Source of the DNA: Bradysia coprophila
Taxonomy: Eukaryota; Arthropoda; Insecta; Diptera; Sciaridae
DNA: 64,000 bases
Assembly: GCF_014529535.1 (NCBI RefSeq)
Contig: NW_023503376.1
Location: forward strand, 5,467,716-5,531,715
Reading direction: 5' to 3'
Below, piece after piece: positions 35,158 through 48,949 of the stretch (positions are counted from its first letter, which is position 1; the number at the start of each line of letters is the position of its first letter). The position numbers and the translations under genes were made by a program. Below the pieces are notes generated by a model. It was not told where the DNA came from and searched no databases. It saw nothing but the letters and a program-made list of their open reading frames with translations.

Positions 35158-36420
35158 TTATAAATAAAAAATTTCATTTAACTTTTTCGATGGCGGTATC
35201 GTCCCCAATATAGATGTAACATTTCCCTTTTGTATCGCTATACTAATGCGTTGAATCAGGTACGATGTAGACCGTTTTTCGTTTGTCACATCTGCGATTT
35301 TACTGCCTATCTTCTTGATTAAATCTAACCCATGTTTACCAATAACTCCCGAAGTTTCCGAGCCGATGGGCACAAAGCAGAATTGATTGGACAAATCAGA
35401 ATAATGGCGAAATTTCTTATCTTCGGCCTGTTTTGCAGCATATCCTACATGTCTTGAGGTTGATTCCAGATATGAAGGGGCGAAAGTGTCCCGACATGTA
35501 TAATCCCAGAGAAGGGATTTTCCACGTTCCCATGGTACGAGAGTTAAGCCGTCTGGTAATTTTCCATCTGGTCTTGAGCATCCGGGGGGTTCCAAGATTG
35601 CAGGAACTTCCGCTGATCGTAGAGCTCGCTGGAGGATATTATTTGCTGATGCATGTCGAATCCTTGTACCTTTTGCCTTTGAACAGGATAGTCCGTGTCT
35701 ACCAAATTGATCGACCTTTTCTCCACAGATGCAAGTATGTGGTTGCACAATCGGTGTGCCTAAGCGTAGTGACATAGCGACTCTGAATTCATCATTTGAT
35801 AGGTATGTTCCCAATTGGGGTGATGGAATCACCTGTAGCCATGCGCTGGTATGACACACTGAATTTGATAAAAGTCTTGCTTTATCTTCTTTGGTGTTGA
35901 CCGATGAATGTATTGAACTGATTGTGTTGTTTATCATATCGATTTCCCAAGCGCTTTGGGACTTTCGTACTGCTGCATCTGGCAAGTCACCATGTTTGTC
36001 ACACCAAAGTTCTTCTGCCTCCGATTTTGCAAAATCAATTTGTCGGTATTGTTCAGATAACAAATTGTCTAACAAGTCGGAAACTTCGTAAATTGATGAT
36101 AAAAAGCACGGTAGGGCTATGTCAGATGCATGACGGATCCCAATTCCTCCATATTTAATTGGCAAGGCTGATTCGGACCAAGCTTGAGGTGTTAATTGAA
36201 CGTTGAGAAGTGATTCTAATGATTCTTTCAAAACTTCGTCATAATGTTGTAGACCAATACTGTTGCGCCACATTGGTGTTCCACGGTGAAAGAAAATCAA
36301 TCGTGGAGTTGTGATCGAAACTCTCAACAGAAAATAGGCGCCATGTGCACTGATATTCGATAACTTCCTGGATAGTCGTTGTAAGTCGGTGTTTTAGTTT
36401 TAGTTTTAGTTTTAGTTTAT
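35158..36420 (-). mobile_element. 5'-truncated non-LTR-type retrotransposon (RT C-terminal part)
   Basis: An intact 389-codon frame (35158-36327) with in-frame similarity continuing slightly upstream (FLLRVSITTPRLIFFHRGTP). It matches the end of a reverse transcriptase polyprotein: a thumb-like WSESALPIKYGGIGIRHASD, a CICGEKVDQFGRHGLSC zinc-binding motif, then RPDG...WDYTC, which looks like a PD-(D/E)xK endonuclease core, and a C-terminal SYLIQRISIAIQKGN. The polymerase catalytic motifs are missing, so this is a dead 5' truncation. The left end abuts a TAGTTT microsatellite (about 36395-36420). The clade is uncertain. Confidence 0.7.
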
Positions 36421-36510
36421 TTTTCATTCTTAAACTTACGAAGCATCACAAATCACTGACATATAAATCTACATTTCATTCTATCTTATTATTTCATATT
36501 CCTAATTTTT

Positions 36511-37744
36511 AGACCCGTACGAAGTACTGGGGTCTTATAGGTTTACGCATACGTTTGTAACACGTCGAATTGGACTCCCTGAGTAAGGGGAAACCTATTG
36601 TGGTTGTCTAGAGATGCCAAATCCGCGAAAAAAAAATGTCCGTCTGTCCGTCCGTCCGTCTGCCGTCTGCACGATAACTTGAGTAAAACGCATCCGATTT
36701 TGAAAATTCTTTTTTTTCCCGTTTGGTAATATCAAAAAAAAGGCTAAGTTCGAAGATGAGTGATTTTGGATCGACCCCTCCCGAGCTGTGGCCCAATAAG
36801 TGCTTTACGGTTTTTCAAAGATATCTCCGGACATTTAAACGTTAAACTTGTAAGTGATACGTCAAATAAAAGGTATTTACAATACCGATCGACAAAAAAA
36901 AAGTTTATGGAAATCGGATGACCGACTCGTGAGTTAGACCCCTTGGTGTGGAACAGGCACAGGGCGGCAAGCAGTTTTTGCTTGTAGGTCGGCCACATTT
37001 GAACATATTTCGTTCGTTTTAGCTTTATTAGATAGGTATTGACCGTACCAATCAGGGAAAAAAAAGTTTATGAAATTATGTTCTCCGGAGCGTGAGCTAG
37101 GTCTCTTGGAGTGAGCTCTTATCTGGCTACTCGGCCGTACAGTGAACGTGGAGTATTTTGTCAATATCTCGAGTAAATTTTGACCGAATTTCATGAATTT
37201 TTTTTTTGTTTGAAAGGTATTAACGAATGTAAAGCGTCGGTACTATTTCCGGTCTCCTAACAAAATGGCTGCCGGCGGCCATATTGGATTTTATTAAAAG
37301 TGATATAAAGTGGGAAAAATGGTACTTAGAGAGTTTCTGTTAACATGGAAATAATGTGTTAAGTGTGAGGGGCTTCAGGGATTCCATATATGGACATCTA
37401 TATATACCTATATACAGCTATATTGAGCTATATACAGGCATATAGAGCTATATAATAGCATATTCCTCTGTGAAATGTTTATTTACAGTAAAATATAGGT
37501 AAATATAGCGGTACATAGCTGTTTAAATAGGAATTTATGAAATTTGTCTTCGTACGGGGCTGTCTATATTGCCTCCGGCAATTTAGTTGTATATGATAAC
37601 AAGGCAAAGAGTGGATAATGTAAGTGATTTTAAAGGGAGAATAGTTTTTCAGCAGAGAAGAAAATGAAGTAAGAGAAATGAAGAGTTTCACATTAAAGGC
37701 TTTTGATACGAATAGGTGTTTCGTACGGGTCGGCGTTAGCTATG
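36511..37744 (+). mobile_element. 1.2-kb repeat family A, copy 3
   Basis: Same termini (GACCCGTACGAA inverted ends, TTT on both sides) and the same internal landmarks as copies 1 and 2. The three copies differ by scattered substitutions and small indels only, pointing to fairly recent spread. No intact protein frame is shared between copies. Confidence 0.8.
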
Positions 37745-39427
37745 TTTGTTTTCAAAATCACATTTACAAATGACGAGGGAAAAACGAACTACCGAAATCG
37801 GACGCATCTTCCTGCGGATGTTTTTATATGTGCCTAGACAGCTATTGATCCCTAGAATCTAAAAAAATATTTTTCTAAATTCCTCGTTGCTTGTGCGGCC
37901 AGTGTGTTGGAAAACTTTAAATATGCACTTTTCTTATAGAGTTTTCTCCGGCTACACGCAACATACAGGGTCGTGTGGGGTGTCTTCAGAAAGGTAATTG
38001 ACGTTCTTTTGGAGCACATAGTCGATCATGAGGTGTAGAATCAACTCCTGACGAGTTATGAGCAGTTGAAAGTAGGTGTAAAAATTTGACTATTTCTCCT
38101 ACCTTCAAATGGTTCGTGTGCATCCGAAAGGCAGCGAAAACATCAAAAAACTGTTTTCCCACTTGCTCAACGAGCTTGGTCAAAGCTTTCAAATGACACC
38201 ACACATACTAGAGTCTCAACGAATATGACTTTGAAATGTAAATTTGATTCCTAATTCAGCCAAGTTTACAGCCTTGAATCCAACTACTCGCAAAATATTT
38301 TAAACAGAAATTTGTTTATCAAAAAACTTTTTTTTTTGCAACGATTTCAACTGCTGATGATCTTCTTCGTAGTCACTGTGCCTCAAACAATGCCAAGCAA
38401 CGCATTTCTCGTAATCGACGTCATAAATAAAATATGATGACTCGCTTCGCTCTGACACTTTGCACTCGTAGGAGTTGATGATTATTCGGTTTGTTTGCCT
38501 TTTTGTTAAATTTAATCCAGAATGGATGCGAATTAAGTTAATGTGCAAATGTGAAACGATGATAGGACTGGTTCACTTTGGTAAAAAATAGAAGGAAAGC
38601 CCGGTATGTACTTCATTTACAAAACCTTAAACAACGCACTGCTTGGATCACAAAACTCAGATAGTTTGTCTCCTTGGCTCTTTGGCTCTTGCTACCCGAG
38701 CCCCGATACAATGTCTTGTTTAAAAGGATAGCGTAAACAACTGAAGATAGTCAGTCCACTCTGACTTTTGGACCGCTGCTGGTTTTCGTCTCGAGGTTGA
38801 AACAGCTTTCTTTTTCTCAATTCATTAACTTAACGTGAGCCTTGGGAAGACTGTTTAAACAATGTTTGTCTATTTTTACTTGTAGTGTCGTTTTGATAGG
38901 CATTTGACGATGACGATGATTTGTGATTAGACACATATATCTCTCGGACTGGTAAGTAAAATACTCGATTTGAACGAAGGTGACATTGTCTTGGATCGCA
39001 GGTAATAGACTAAAGTTGAATGCTCGGACTGACAAGTAAAACACTCTATTTGAATCAGTGCCGGACTGGCCCTATTGGCGTTTGGGCGATTCCCGAATGG
39101 CCTTTTGATTTTTATATGAATAAAGGTCAATGGATGGCCTTTTGAAAAATGTCTTCATACAACGCCCGAACGGCTTTTTTTGAGCCAGTCTGCTTCTACT
39201 TGTTTCATGCACATTATCGAAAATCAAATCTCGTCAAAGTAATATTTTCCAAGGCTGTAATCCTGTTTTGCTGTTAAGCATTTCAAAAAAAAATATTCTT
39301 CCAAATTGGTTGATAACTTCCCTAACCGGAATTTTTCTTTAATATTAAAAAAAATCAATTTTTCTGTTCAAATTGTTTTTATAAATACTTCACACAAAAT
39401 ACGATCTCCCGCTAGACCATCAGTCAA
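37745..39427. other. intergenic, possible small MITE near 39056-39193
   Basis: No gene recognised. CAGTGCCGGACTGGCC at about 39056 faces GAGCCAGTCTG at about 39182, with GGGCGATTCCCGAATGGCC against CGCCCGAACGGC between them. This resembles a degraded hAT-type MITE, but I see no target duplication. Confidence 0.35.
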
Positions 39428-42400
39428 TTAAATTTTACAGGCAACAGCTACAACAATGCTAGCAAAAATTGTAGCAAATTGAATTCCCATTGATGCAGCT
39501 CCCGATGGTGTGGTTGTTTCAGGGGACTCCGTTGTAGTTGGATCTGTTGGAGGTGAAGTTGGGGGTACAGTTGTTTCCGGTGGGACTGTAGTTGGTTCAG
39601 TTTGTTCCACTGTCGATGTTTGCTGATACAAATACTGTCGAATGAAGGCTATTGATGTTTCGTATTGTTGTTGAACGGCAAAGTTGTTATCGACGATAGC
39701 CGTGATACGTCCGCGACTCGCTCCATCTAGATTGGTGATGGTAGCCAAGAAGTTTTCAAATATTGTTTTCTGTTCTTCGGTCTTTATCGTTGCGGCTGGA
39801 ATGCGCAGCAGATCTTCCAAAGTGGTGTATTCCAAAATGTCCGACTCAAAGTCCCTAATAAAGTTAACGACGGCCTGTAGGCCTGATTGACTGTTGAGAA
39901 CGGCATTGAGAACAGCCCATCGTTCGTTTTCAGTGTAAGTGTTTCCTTCAGCTACAATCGATTCTAAATAGATTCTGAGGCTGTCTGTATCGTCCGTGCA
40001 ACCTAATCCGTTAAGAATTTGACTTCTTAAAGTCGTGTCGGTTGTTGTTTGCAACGTTTGATACAATGCCGACCACTGAGTTTGTTTTCCCGTTCCTCTA
40101 AATCCACTGCAAAGGACCACTCCTTCCAAGCCTTTCGGTACGGCGCGACCGTTTTCGATGAAATTTCGGTTCACATTGAACGTGTCAGCGAGGCATCTTT
40201 CGTTACCGGCATTACAGGCCAATTTTAATGCCAATTCTCGACTATATCGCTGGAATAGCTCTTCGAATGGAATGATACCGTTGTCGGGCACTTGGAATGC
40301 GTCGTAGAACTGTTCGGACAATGTTCTGACGAATTGCTGAAAACAGAAATTTTCGTTTCAAATCAACCAAATCGAGGCAGAGTTCGAATGAGAGTCTCCA
40401 AACTACAAAACTTACTTTCAATTCAACGTTGAACGGTCCAAACGCACCGTACAATATACTGATAAATCGATCGGCGGCATACCATGGAGGATAGTCGGTT
40501 TCACGTTGCAAGTATGGCAAAAGCTCCAACAGCACATCATATTCCAAATAGTTGCCCTGTGCAAAACTCAAAGCGTCATCAATTAGCTGGGCTCGGTTGA
40601 GTACATGAATTTGACCGTAGTCATCACTATTCAGCACATTGCTCAGAGCATTCCAATTCTGAAGGTCATAGTTGACGCGATAATAGCCGAGCTGTTGTTT
40701 GTTAAAGATGAACCACTGATTGGACTCAAATTGACTGGGCGGATCGAATCGGTACTCGTTGTTTCCATTTACGAAGTAGTTGGTGATTGATGTGTCGTCA
40801 AAGTTCGGATTGGAGGCTGTCGCAAAATTCAATGGAATGTACCAGCTGCTTGGGTCGCCCAGCGACTCGTTGCTCAGAGTATAGAATCGCTGTTGCGTTA
40901 TCTGGAATTGTCCCGCTTCCATGTAACTAACATGAATGACCGGATAGCCGGCTTGCAGTTCCCAGCTTCTAAATGCCACATCAAAATCGAAATTGTTTAA
41001 TCCTTGATTTGCCATCTCGGTTCTGAACGCATCAACCAAGGGCTGCGAATTGATAGCTTTGTGGTTGCTGAAGAGAATCAAAGGAAAATTTACTCAAATA
41101 ATGTTTGAGGGTGACGGGTTCACTACTAACTTTGTATTCAAATAGAGTCTAAGCGCTGCTCTGAAGATGTCCTCACCAAGTGTATATTGGAACATACGAA
41201 GCACACTGCCAGCTGTAATGACATCCCAAATTAGTTCACTCAATTTCCGTGTCTGTAAAGATTTCAATAGACGGCCCCTTACCTTTAGCGTAGACGACAT
41301 AGTCGAAAGCTCCTGAAATCTCTGCTGGAGTCAACAAAGGTTTTGTCATCGGTCTGGTCACTCCTCGAGCATCATTGCGCATCACATTCTGTAGGGTACG
41401 TAAGTTGAACATATCCTTGACTCGCCACTCTGGATAGAGCATTCCAACGAGATGATATTCGAATAATGTAGCAAAGCCCTCGTTCAACCTTCATCAACAG
41501 AATGTTCATGAATCTTTCAATGAAATTTGCCGGATTCTTTGACTGCCTTACCAAATAGTATCCCACCACTCGCATGTCACCGAATCGCCGAAGAACTGAT
41601 GTGCCAATTCGTGAGCAATGACTCCGACTCCACTCCATTTTTGTGAGTGAGAAATGTCTTCGTAGTTCACCTCATAAATCATTGCGTTCTCTCTGTATGT
41701 GACCATTCCCCTGAAACAAGCGAAATGTCAATGGGATGATCCGTCAATGACTGGAGAGTTTGTCATACCAATTTTCCATCGCTCCTCCTTTGTTCGGAAC
41801 ACCGGCTGAATCGACTTTCGGTAATTCATAGTCGAAGCCAGTATATTCTTCCAATGCCTGCAGTACTCGGTCAGATGCCTCCACCGCATACCAGGCCTTG
41901 TCTAACGAATCCGGTCGAACCCAGACTCTGTGAAGTGTTCCGCCTGGTTCCATGGTATCCTCGTTATCGACATATTCCAAATCGGAAACGACAAACGCCA
42001 ACAAGTACGAAGACATGACCGGTGATGTACCGAAACTGGTTGTAGCCGTTCCATCACCGCTAAAAGGGAAGATTTTTACGTTTTCCTGAATTTGCATTGA
42101 ACAATTTCTTTACTTTTCAACTCTCCACGACAATGTATTCGCTATGGCTGTGTGACCGGTGTCATGCGTGATAGACAAGTCGAATGTTGCTTTCAATCCT
42201 GGCTCATCGTAATGTGGGAAACAATATCGACCACCAGTTGATTCGAATTGTGTTGCGCCCAGATATTTCACCTGGCCGTTGATTGTGTACGACGTTTGAT
42301 AGAATCCGGTGGCTCCGTCAACAAGATTTGTACTGTATTTGATGTGAATGGTCAGCTCGTCGTTCGTCACCACATAGTCGACAAAGTAGATTGTGAGGGT

Positions 42401-45400
42401 GTCTGCTTCCGGATACAAATGATATTCAATCAATTCCAATTCGTTAGCCCCGCGGAACACATGCAATTCGTCGATGATCTGAGTTTTCGAATGGATTACG
42501 ATCCGGTCTGTCGGTTCGGTGACCACAGTTTGTATTTCGATTTCTCCGGTGAAAGCTCTATTACCGGACGGAATGTTTCGTGCGTCCAAGTGCAACGTGT
42601 AATGCCGTGGTTCGGATGTCCTCGGCAGTCTCAATTGGTTTTCACTGGCCGATTGCACCATTGCCATCACATCTGGGTAGAAAGACTGTTGTTGGGCTAC
42701 GAAATTATTTTCAACGATGGTGTTGACTCGTCCAGTAGCTTCGGCACCGAGATCGGTCAATGTTTGCAAGAAATTGTTGAATAACGTTTGTTGTGCCCTG
42801 GTTTTAACGGTTCTGGCAGGAACCAGAATCATTTCTTCCAAGGTGTACGAATAGTACGACATAATGTCCAATCGGAAATCTCTGATGAAATTGATGACGG
42901 CCTGCAGACCAACGTTACTATTCAAAACTGAGCTGAGTACATTTCGGCGCTCGGCTTGGCTGAACGTATTTTCGGAATCGATTGTCGATTCCAAATAACT
43001 CTGCAACAATGTGGAGTTTCTGCTGCAACCCAGTCCACTGAGAATTTGCGATCGGAACGTGGTGTCACTTGTGGTGCGCATTTCACTCCACATAATTGAC
43101 CATTCCTCACTATTCGCTGTTTTGAAACTGTTGCATAAAACAACACTTTCTAAGCCCTTAGGAATCTGTCGACCAGAGTCGATGAATCCTCTAAGAACGT
43201 TCGCAGTGTCTTCCAAACACTCTTCGTTTCCGGCGTTACATGCAAGTCGCGTGGCAATTTCACGACCGTAACGTTCATAAACTTCTTCGACTGGGATAAT
43301 ATTCGTGCTTGGCAGCTTGTAGCTGGAGTACATTCGTTGGGAGAGATGACGAACGTATGACTGGAACGGGTTCACATTGGTTATCGACATGGTCTTTGAT
43401 TAGAAAATTAAATTGGCAAAAGTGACTCACATTAAGGTCCGCATTGAACGGCCCGAAGGCGGTGTACAGTAAGCTGATAAATCTATCGGCCGAATACCAT
43501 GGCGTGTATTCGGTTTCTCTGCTCAGATATTGCATCAGGCCGAACAAGACATCGTATGTGATGTAACCACCACTAGCAAAATTGACGGCATCGTCAATGA
43601 GCTGGACTCTGTTGAGTACATGAATATTGGCATAGTCCCGGCTGTTCAATGCAAGTATGATTGCGTGCCAGTTATCGGCATCATAATTGACTCGATAGTA
43701 TCCCAGTTGTTGTTTGTTGAAGATGAACCATTGACTCGTATCGAATGATGACGGCGCTGGGATTGTGGTTGTGGGTAGTCCATTATTGAAGTAGTTCGTG
43801 ATTCGTGTATCGTCAAAGTTAGGATTTGATGCAATAGCAAAGTTGAGTGGAATGTACCAGTTGCTGGTATCATTTGACGTGGCTGGCTTTTGTATGAAGT
43901 ATCTTTCCTGACGAATTTCAAATTGGCCGTTCGAGTAGGTGCAATGAATGACTGGGTAGCCCTTTTGTTGTTCCCATGTTCTAAAGGCGACGGCAAAATC
44001 GAATTCGGTGAACGATGCTGCATTCATAGTCGCTTGGAAAGCGTCATATAGGTTTTGCGGGATGGCCGATTGGAACTCGCTGTAAGAGACGGAAAAGGTT
44101 TAGCTGGTTGGTTGGCCTTTGTCTGTTCCCCTTACTTATCGGTTAAGTATTGTGTGAGCGACGCTCTGAAAATATCCTCACCGACTGCGTTTTGGAACAT
44201 TCGAATGACGCTACCAGCTGCGGAAGACACACAAATATTAATGTTCTGAGTCAAACCGAACGTCAGAGCTTCTTACATTTATCGTAGGCAATGGGGTCGA
44301 ATGTGGATCTTATTTCAGCTGGTGTTACCAAACTTGGCGTTGGAGTCATTGATCTGGTCACGTTTGAGTCGTATCGGAAGGCATTCTGCAATTCTCTTAT
44401 ATTGAAAAAGTGTCTCTGTTGCCAGTCGGGGTGCAAATCATCAGTAATTTGATATGACAAGAGCGTTGCGAAACCTTCAGAGAGCCTGTTTGATGTAGAA
44501 CGGTTTTTCATGCGAAAATTTGTTTTTGCAATAATTTCAATGTCTTACCAGAGATAGTCCCACCATTCGAAAGTGGCTGCGTTTCCGAAGAATTGATGAG
44601 CTGTTTCGTGCAAAATTACATTGACCCCAGAGAATTTGAGGGCGTGGGTGATATCCTCATAGTTTTCTTGGTAGATCATTGAACTTTCCCAGTACGTGAT
44701 CAATCCCCTAGGAAGGAATTAGAAACAAAATTTAGGGAAAATGAGAGATGAAATAAACTTTCCAGAAAAGTTACCAATTTTCCATAGCTCCGTTTTTGCC
44801 TGGGACTCCTGCTGAATCCATTTTTGGTAAGGCAAAATCAAAATTCAAATAACTTTCCAATGCCTTCAATCCCGAATCGGCCGATTGCAGAGCGAACCAG
44901 GCTTTGGACGTCGAATCCGGTCGAACCCAGATTCTATGCAGTGTTTCACCGGCTCCAATTGTATCTGCATTGGTCACGCTTTCCAAATCGGATATTATAA
45001 ACGCCAACAGATAGGATGACATCCTCGGTGTCTGAACGAATGTGGTTGTGGTCGTTCCTGTGACGCCACTAAAACAAATTTTTCAACAAATACTTTTGGT
45101 GAAGCAGTACTTATGGACCATCAACCAATTCTAAAACTCACTTTTCAACAGCAGTACCAAGGGTATTCGAAATGGCATGATGACTGCTACTGTGGGTCAA
45201 TGTCAGTTGGAATGTCGCTTTGTATCTGGGTTCATCGTAATGAGGAAACGCGAAACGAGATCCCAACGATGATTCGAATTGTGTAACTCCCATGTATCTC
45301 GTTTGGCCTTCGTGAACGTATGAGCTAATATGAAAACCGTAGTTCGTTGCAGCTGTCTGCATAATGCCTTCGTATTTGATTCGCAAAATTATCTCCGTTT

Positions 45401-48400
45401 CGGCCGGAATCTCATTCAAAAAGTAAATGGTCAGCGTATGAGCGGCTTCGTATCTACTAAAGTCATAAACAGTAATCGGTGTCATGCCGTTTTTGTTAAA
45501 GGCTTGCACATCCAGAACAGTTTGTTCCCTGGAATGTATGATGATCCTGTCGGTAGTCACTTTCACTAATGCATCGATTTCGATCTCTCCGGAAAAATCC
45601 TGACCACCCGTGGGAATATTAGTTGCTGTGATGTGAATATTGTAGTGTCTTGGCTCGGAAGTCTTAGGTAAAATCAATTGGTTTTGTTCAGCATCAATGA
45701 CTCCAATAACTTCATTCACAAAATTTGTGGCACGAGCGAATTTCTCTGATGCAATCCATGCAGCGTTAACTTGCATGTTGTCCAAAGCTCTTGTTCTTGC
45801 ATCAGCACTTAGTGGGTTGGTTGGTCTAGCTACTAATCTATCGATCAAATTTGTCAGTTTCAGTTGGTCGGCGCTTCTTGATATTCTCTGAGACAGGGAA
45901 TTAATTGTGGAAGAAGACTGTGATCCTGACCAAGTCCGAATATCATCGTAATTTTGATCAATGAAATCGATCATTGTATCGATACCAATGAAACTTTTGC
46001 TGACAATATTGCTCCAAATTCTTGTAATTTCATGAGCTCTATATGTTGGTTGCGCATTGGGAGCAATTGTGGCTAGTAGAAGACTATGCAAATTGTTCGA
46101 ATCTGACGAGCACACTAAACCATCAATGATACGAATTCGTTCGGATTGATCGTTCGAGTCTAGCATTCGATTCCAGAGAACATTAAATTCATCTTGTCTG
46201 CCAGAGGCTCTAAGGCCGTTACACATGAATGTTGTCTCTAACGATTTCGGAACCACCAATCCTTCATGAGTGATTCTTCTCAAGTAATCGTAGGTGTCTC
46301 TCAAACATCTTTCATCACCCATTCTACAAGTCCAGTCAATCGCCAATTCTCTAGCAAATTGATCCACCATCGTACTGCCAACTGCCTCTTCCAATCCGTA
46401 CGTAATATACATCAATCGTGCGAGCTTCCTTACGAATCGTTGGAAATTGTTAGAAAGTGATGAATCGCTAGCAATAAGATAGTCCAATTTATCTAAATTC
46501 GTAACTACTGCGCGCCATGGAATGTAGTCGGTCTCACGCTCCAAATACGACAAAATACCGAACGCAATGTTGTAATCCAAATACTCGTCAGCGGCCAAAT
46601 TCAGAGCATCATCAATCAATTGAGCCCGATTCGACACATGAATGTCCTTAAAATTGTCACTGTTCAGCGTTCGAATGAGCTGTTGCCAGTTCTCGTTATC
46701 ATAGTTGACTCGATAGTATCCGATTTGTTGTTTATTGAACACAAACCACTGATCCGATGCAAACGACGGCGGATGAGGAATAGTCAATTCGGTTTGATCT
46801 TCCAAGAAATAGTTTGTAATTGTCGTATCATCGAATTGCGGTGACGATGCTACAACATAATTCAATGGAATGTACCATTGGGTGTTGTCCTCTTCATTCT
46901 TATCGGTAAGAGCCAAGTAACGCTGTTGCGTTACTCTGAATTGATTTGAATCATAGTCAGCTGTTACATGTACCAAGGGATAACCCTTCTGGTTTTCCCA
47001 TGTTCGGAACGCTCTAGTAAAGTCAAAATCTTCGAAATTCGTTTGTGCCAACACAACTTCAACAGCTGCATACAAGTCGTCAGATGTCACGGGTTTATGA
47101 TGGCTGGAAAAAAAAATAATTTAAGAAAACGGATAAGATAAGCGTACTTGTTGACGTGACCAAAAGTGTACTCGCTATAATGGCACTCAACACAATTCAT
47201 TACTAAGACGTTATAAGGTCAAGGCTTAAGGGTTTTCTCATCAAAAATCTTACTTTTCTTCCAAGTAGTATTTCATTGCTCTGGCAAACAATTCGTCTCC
47301 GAGTGCATACTGGAACATTCTAATTACGCTTCCAGCTTCAAAGAATGACAAAAAGTTTTAAAATTTGTTGAACCACAAAACAGCCGTCGGATTACCTTTG
47401 TTATATATAATCAAGCTTTGTGTTTGACCATTATATGTCATCGGATGAGAACTTTCCAAGGAATCGGGTCTAAAAGCACCCTGTACGTTTATAATACTGA
47501 ACAGTTCGTTCATTCTCAATTCAGGATATTGCCTGTCCACCAGCAAGTATTCGAAGACCGTCGCGTAGCCTTCGTTTAACCTAATACGACAATGGAATAA
47601 AATCTTTACCGTCGAGGTCAATTTTTCTATCTTCCGTCCGAAATGCCTACCAAATATAATTCCACCATTTGCAAGTGACGACGTTCCCGAAAAATTGATG
47701 ACCCAGTTCATGGGCAATAACACGAAGACTGTCGAACTTTTCTCGCGGATGCGATGCTTCTTCGAGAATCAAATATTGTTCTTTGTAGGTGATGAGACCC
47801 CAGTTCTCCATTGCACCTAATGAACACGTTGATTGAGACTATTTCGGGGATTTTGATTAAGAAAATGTGCGTTACCGGCAGCAAAATCAGGAATTGCAGC
47901 CGAAAACATTTTCGGAAGTTCGTATTCATAGTCTGCCCATGACTCGAGCTGCTTCAGGAATTTAATTGAACTGTCCAGGGCGTACTCAGTCCGTTGTTTT
48001 TCATCTGGACGAGCGTATACCCTTGAAATGCAGTTTGATGAAAAAAGATTCACTTCGAACGACTAACGCTGCAACAAACCTTTGTATAGTTTCACCCGCT
48101 GCCAGTCCTTCCTCGTTGGTTGAATAATCAAAATCGGACACAACAAAAGCCAGAAGGTAAGAGGACATGATTGGGGTTACCGGGAACGATGTCGTTGTCG
48201 TGCCGTCACCACTGCAAAAGTTTCATATTAGTCGATACGTAGGCCGAACACAAAACCCTCCATTTCATTTACTTGTTCACTGCAGCTCCGATTGTGTTCG
48301 AAATAGCTGAATAATCTGTAGCATGGGTGATGGTAAGCCCGAATTCTGCTTTGAATTCCGGTTCATCATAGCAAAAGAAGGAATAGCGAGCACCAGTCGA

Positions 48401-48949
48401 TTGGAATTGCGTCGATGCTAAATATCTTCACAAATTCACTTGATTACAATCATGTTCAACGATCGGTGTACATTCGTACTACTACCTAGTCTCAGTTCCT
48501 ATTCTGTAGGACGATAAATAAAATCCATTCATGCTGGTCTGCAACTGACCGCTGTACGTTATGTGGATGGTATACAATTCATCCACTAGCAAAGTCCGGT
48601 CGGCCGTAATAAAGAAGAAGTTTCTTGATGTATCCGAACTAGTTGTGTGCGCTACATCATCGATACCATTGCCATACAAGCGTGTTGTGATAGCCGTTAG
48701 ACCATTATTATGTAACGTTATCGTATCCGTTTCGTTTACAATCTTAATTTCGATTGTTACTTCTCCAGTAAAAGCCCTCTCGCCCGTATGAACATTGGTG
48801 GTCAGTTGAATGGCGTAGCTAATGGGTTGTGAGCTTTTGGGCAGTCTCGACGGATCGTCTTCATCATCACCCTCGGCCCTTTGTAACGGTGCTGATCGAA
48901 TAGCTGCTATTAAAAACAGGACTGCAAATAATCCCGTTGTCCACCTCAT
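39428..48949 (-). CDS. triple-module aminopeptidase N, GPI-anchored
   Basis: Twenty exons with GT-AG introns and matching phases: 48486-48949, 48273-48425, 48080-48211, 47876-48021, 47651-47816, 47396-47580, 47254-47335, 45142-47103, 44775-45068, 44549-44707, 44277-44485, 44136-44217, 43431-44079, 42114-43360, 41769-42059, 41552-41710, 41283-41488, 41131-41212, 40416-41067, 39428-40336. Total 8,229 nt, 2,742 aa. Three full M1 metallopeptidase modules (about 20-910, 914-1797, 1800-2742), each with N-terminal beta domain, GAMENW, zinc motif (HELGH 47698-47712; HETAH 44596-44610; HELAH 41599-41613), downstream EGxA Glu and ERAP1-type C-terminal domain. Signal peptide [20 protein letters not shown]. 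The C-terminus is a Thr/Pro stalk, a small-residue SGAAS site and a hydrophobic tail: a GPI signal. It probably acts on the gut epithelial surface, trimming peptides. The module joints lie within exons 45142-47103 and 42114-43360, so fusion does not depend on predicted splicing. Confidence 0.88.

Noticed and set aside
45138..47090. Separate single-module aminopeptidase genes starting inside the long exons
   Set aside because: The internal Met codons have no signal peptide, the splice phases agree across all 20 exons, and the summed CDS is an exact multiple of three.
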